A DNA stretch of 7,296 bases from Clostridiales bacterium (GTDB lineage Bacteria > Bacillota > Clostridia > Oscillospirales > CAG-272): positions 1 to 7,296 of the forward strand of contig JAAZGC010000177.1 in the NCBI GenBank assembly GCA_012511425.1, given 5' to 3'. The translations under genes and the position numbers were made by a program. Positions within the stretch are counted from its first letter, which is position 1; each line of letters opens with the position of its first letter. Under the pieces are notes generated by a model. That model was not told where the DNA came from. It searched no databases and saw only the letters and a list, made by a program, of their open reading frames with translations. Positions 6,053-7,296 of this stretch are shown here, one piece after another.

Positions 6053-6412
6053 ATGTCATTGAAACCGTCCGGCGAGATGTATCTCGAAACCATTTATATA
6101 CTCAGCAGGGAGCGCCCCCGAGTGCGTTCAGTCGATATAGCGGAATATATGAATTATTCCAAGCCCAGCGTCAGCCGCGGCGTCAATCTTCTGAAGAAAA
6201 ATAATTACATAAAAATCGACGAAGACGGCCACATAACCCTGACGGAGGAAGGTCTCCCGATTGCGCAAAACATCTATGAGCGCCATGTTTTGATAAGCAA
6301 AGCTCTGACGATGCTCGGCGTTGATGAAAAAACCGCTGCGAACGACGCCTGCAAGATCGAACATGTCATCAGCGAGGAAGCTTTTCAGGCTCTGAAAAAA
6401 CACATGGGGTAA
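6053..6412 (+). CDS. Short DtxR/IdeR-like iron-dependent transcriptional regulator
   Basis: This 119-residue protein is a metal-dependent repressor of the DtxR/MntR family. A winged helix-turn-helix occupies about residues 5-68 (EMYLETIYIL, then VDIAEYMNYSKPSVSRGVNLL and ITLTEEGLPIA). The dimerisation and metal-binding helices follow (69-119). Aligned by eye with DtxR, the primary-site ligands are kept: Met9 (DtxR Met10), Cys100 (Cys102), Glu103 (Glu105) and His104 (His106). Met and Cys at these places are the iron-type pattern; MntR has Asp8 in place of the Met. For the ancillary site, His78 matches DtxR His79, but Glu83 and His98 become Ser82 and Ala96. The C-terminal SH3-like domain that supplies the remaining ligands is absent. 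GGAG lies 6 nt before the ATG. The gene is divergent from feoAB, whose control region holds three matching palindromes, so it very probably represses feo when Fe(II) is bound. A strong terminator follows. Confidence 0.92.
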   Translation: MSLKPSGEMYLETIYILSRERPRVRSVDIAEYMNYSKPSVSRGVNLLKKNNYIKIDEDGHITLTEEGLPIAQNIYERHVLISKALTMLGVDEKTAANDACKIEHVISEEAFQALKKHMG

Positions 6413-6434
6413 AGCTGACTGTTTTGAAAAGAAA

Positions 6435-6488
6435 CCGGACCCGCAAGCACACATTGCATAAACATGTGTCTGCAGGTCCGGATTTTTT
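6435..6488. terminator. Strong terminator shared by the regulator and the convergent ATPase gene
   Basis: CCGGACC (6435-6441) pairs with GGTCCGG (6475-6481). An imperfect inner stem, GCA...CACA with TGTG...TGC, lies inside it. The plus strand continues into ATTTTTT (6482-6488), typical of a Rho-independent terminator for the regulator gene. On the minus strand the stem is followed by TTTCTTTTC, so it can also end the ATPase transcript. Confidence 0.85.
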
Positions 6489-6509
6489 GTCCCGATATAT
6501 CAAAATATT

Positions 6510-7296
6510 TCAGAAAGTCAGATCCTCCAGCGTAACCACCTTCGGGCCGCTGTATTCTCCCGGCGCCGGCGGCTCATCCGGCAGATCATCGTCGCCGGAA
6601 ACGTCGTCGTGGCTCAGCTTTATATTTTCGGTAAGCTTGGCGAAGGACGCCTCCGGATTCTGATAAAGGATATTGAGCAGCGACAGATAATCCCTGATTA
6701 TCTCCCGCGGGGTTATCATCGTGTCGGCGCCGATCCGGCTTTCGCAGATCTCCAGAAATCGCGCCTGATCGTCTGGGGTGACCCTGACTTCCCACTTATA
6801 TTGTTGAGAATGGAGCGCGGTAAGCCGGGTGATAAGCGCGAACAGTTCGTCGCCGGAGAGACGGCGCAGCCGCATGACGGGACCCATCATATTGATGTAT
6901 TGCGCCGACGCAAACCGCCCTTCGGTCAGCCGGCTCTTAAGCGCTTCATAGCTGAACAGTCCCCGGCGGGTGTCCTCCATAAACTGCGGCGTTCCGCCGA
7001 TGATTATCCCCATGCCCGGCGCCCGTCCCTGAAGCGCGTCGTTGAACATCGTCAGGATCATCTCGTAATTGTTCTCGCGGGAGATGCGGTTGGAAATTTT
7101 GTAGAGGTTCACGCATTCGTCTATCAGCACCAGCAGCCCTTTGTAGCCGCAGCTTTGCGAAAAATGCGACCAGAGTTTGAGATAATCGTACCATCCTCCG
7201 TCGGTTATTATCGACTGAACTCCGAGGGACGATTTCGCCTCGGTCTTCGTCTGAAATTCTCCGCGCAGCCAGCGCAGGCAGAGGGAAGCGGTTTCA
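6510..7296 (-). CDS. P-loop ATPase of the DUF2791/BrxC-BrxD-like family, C-terminal 261 residues (5' end off window)
   Basis: The frame is open to the right edge, so the start and Walker A lie outside; an internal GTG at 7130 is not the start. Visible, numbered from the edge: WLRGEFQTKTEAKSSLG (9-25), with a WYDYLKLW block after it; Walker B LLVLIDE (54-60), followed by CVNLYKI; RENNYEMIL; a sensor-like IIIGGTPQF (97-105); and RRGLFSYEALKSRL (110-123). PREIIRDYL (196-204) follows. These match my memory of BREX-type ATP-binding domain proteins (PF10923, DUF2791), a group also found outside BREX beside TerB-domain proteins and helicases. The last 35 residues are acidic and proline-rich, ending VVTLEDLTF, probably a flexible tail. 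It is the last gene of its transcription unit, before the shared terminator. The molecular role is unknown; defence or stress response is inference. The family call is fairly sure, the pathway is not. Confidence 0.75.
   Translation of the reverse strand, partial: ETASLCLRWLRGEFQTKTEAKSSLGVQSIITDGGWYDYLKLWSHFSQSCGYKGLLVLIDECVNLYKISNRISRENNYEMILTMFNDALQGRAPGMGIIIGGTPQFMEDTRRGLFSYEALKSRLTEGRFASAQYINMMGPVMRLRRLSGDELFALITRLTALHSQQYKWEVRVTPDDQARFLEICESRIGADTMITPREIIRDYLSLLNILYQNPEASFAKLTENIKLSHDDVSGDDDLPDEPPAPGEYSGPKVVTLEDLTF

Overview
The window reads as a chromosomal segment from a Clostridia-type Firmicute, probably an uncultured gut or rumen Oscillospirales/Ruminococcaceae-like organism. The reasons are AGGAGG-type ribosome binding sites, textbook sigma-A promoters, a clostridial AlaRS with a Cys-rich insert, a lipoprotein solute-binding protein, a feoA-feoB-small Cys protein cluster of the clostridial kind, and moderately high GC with AT-rich intergenic DNA. 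The taxonomy is inferred from protein style and not proven.

Layout. Bases 1-1453 (-) hold the N-terminal 484 residues of alanyl-tRNA synthetase, which runs off the left edge. The 1454-1697 gap holds two divergent perfect promoters (TTGACA-N17-TATAAT on each strand), one for alaS and one for a lipoprotein. Bases 1698-3140 (+) encode an extracellular solute-binding lipoprotein with no permease genes beside it. A 14-bp stem at 3168-3205 serves as a shared terminator with the convergent iron operon.

Bases 3278-5812 (-) are a ferrous iron uptake operon, transcribed feoA, then feoB, then a 50-residue FeoB-associated Cys-rich membrane protein. Divergent from it at 6053-6412 (+) is a short DtxR/IdeR-like metalloregulator. 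Three copies of the palindrome GTTAGC-N4-GCTAAC lie in the region: one at the predicted feoA transcription start, one 33 bp further into the leader, and one between feoA and feoB, just after a C(UUCG)G hairpin with a T-run. Together they look like a self-contained iron-sensing circuit: regulator, operators, and transporter. The regulator keeps the iron-type primary metal ligands (Met9, Cys100, Glu103, His104) but lacks the SH3-like domain and most ancillary-site ligands. The operator geometry differs from the classical DtxR box.

After a strong shared terminator (6435-6488), bases 6510-7296 (-) hold the C-terminal 261 residues of a P-loop ATPase of the DUF2791/BrxC-BrxD-like family. It is the last gene of an operon that lies off the right edge and may belong to a stress-response or defence locus.

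No stretch of more than 300 bases lacks a gene. I see no tRNA, rRNA, CRISPR array, insertion sequence or T-box. The best candidate for something not well described is the minimal DtxR regulator with its expanded GTTAGC-N4-GCTAAC operators; the second is the edge ATPase.
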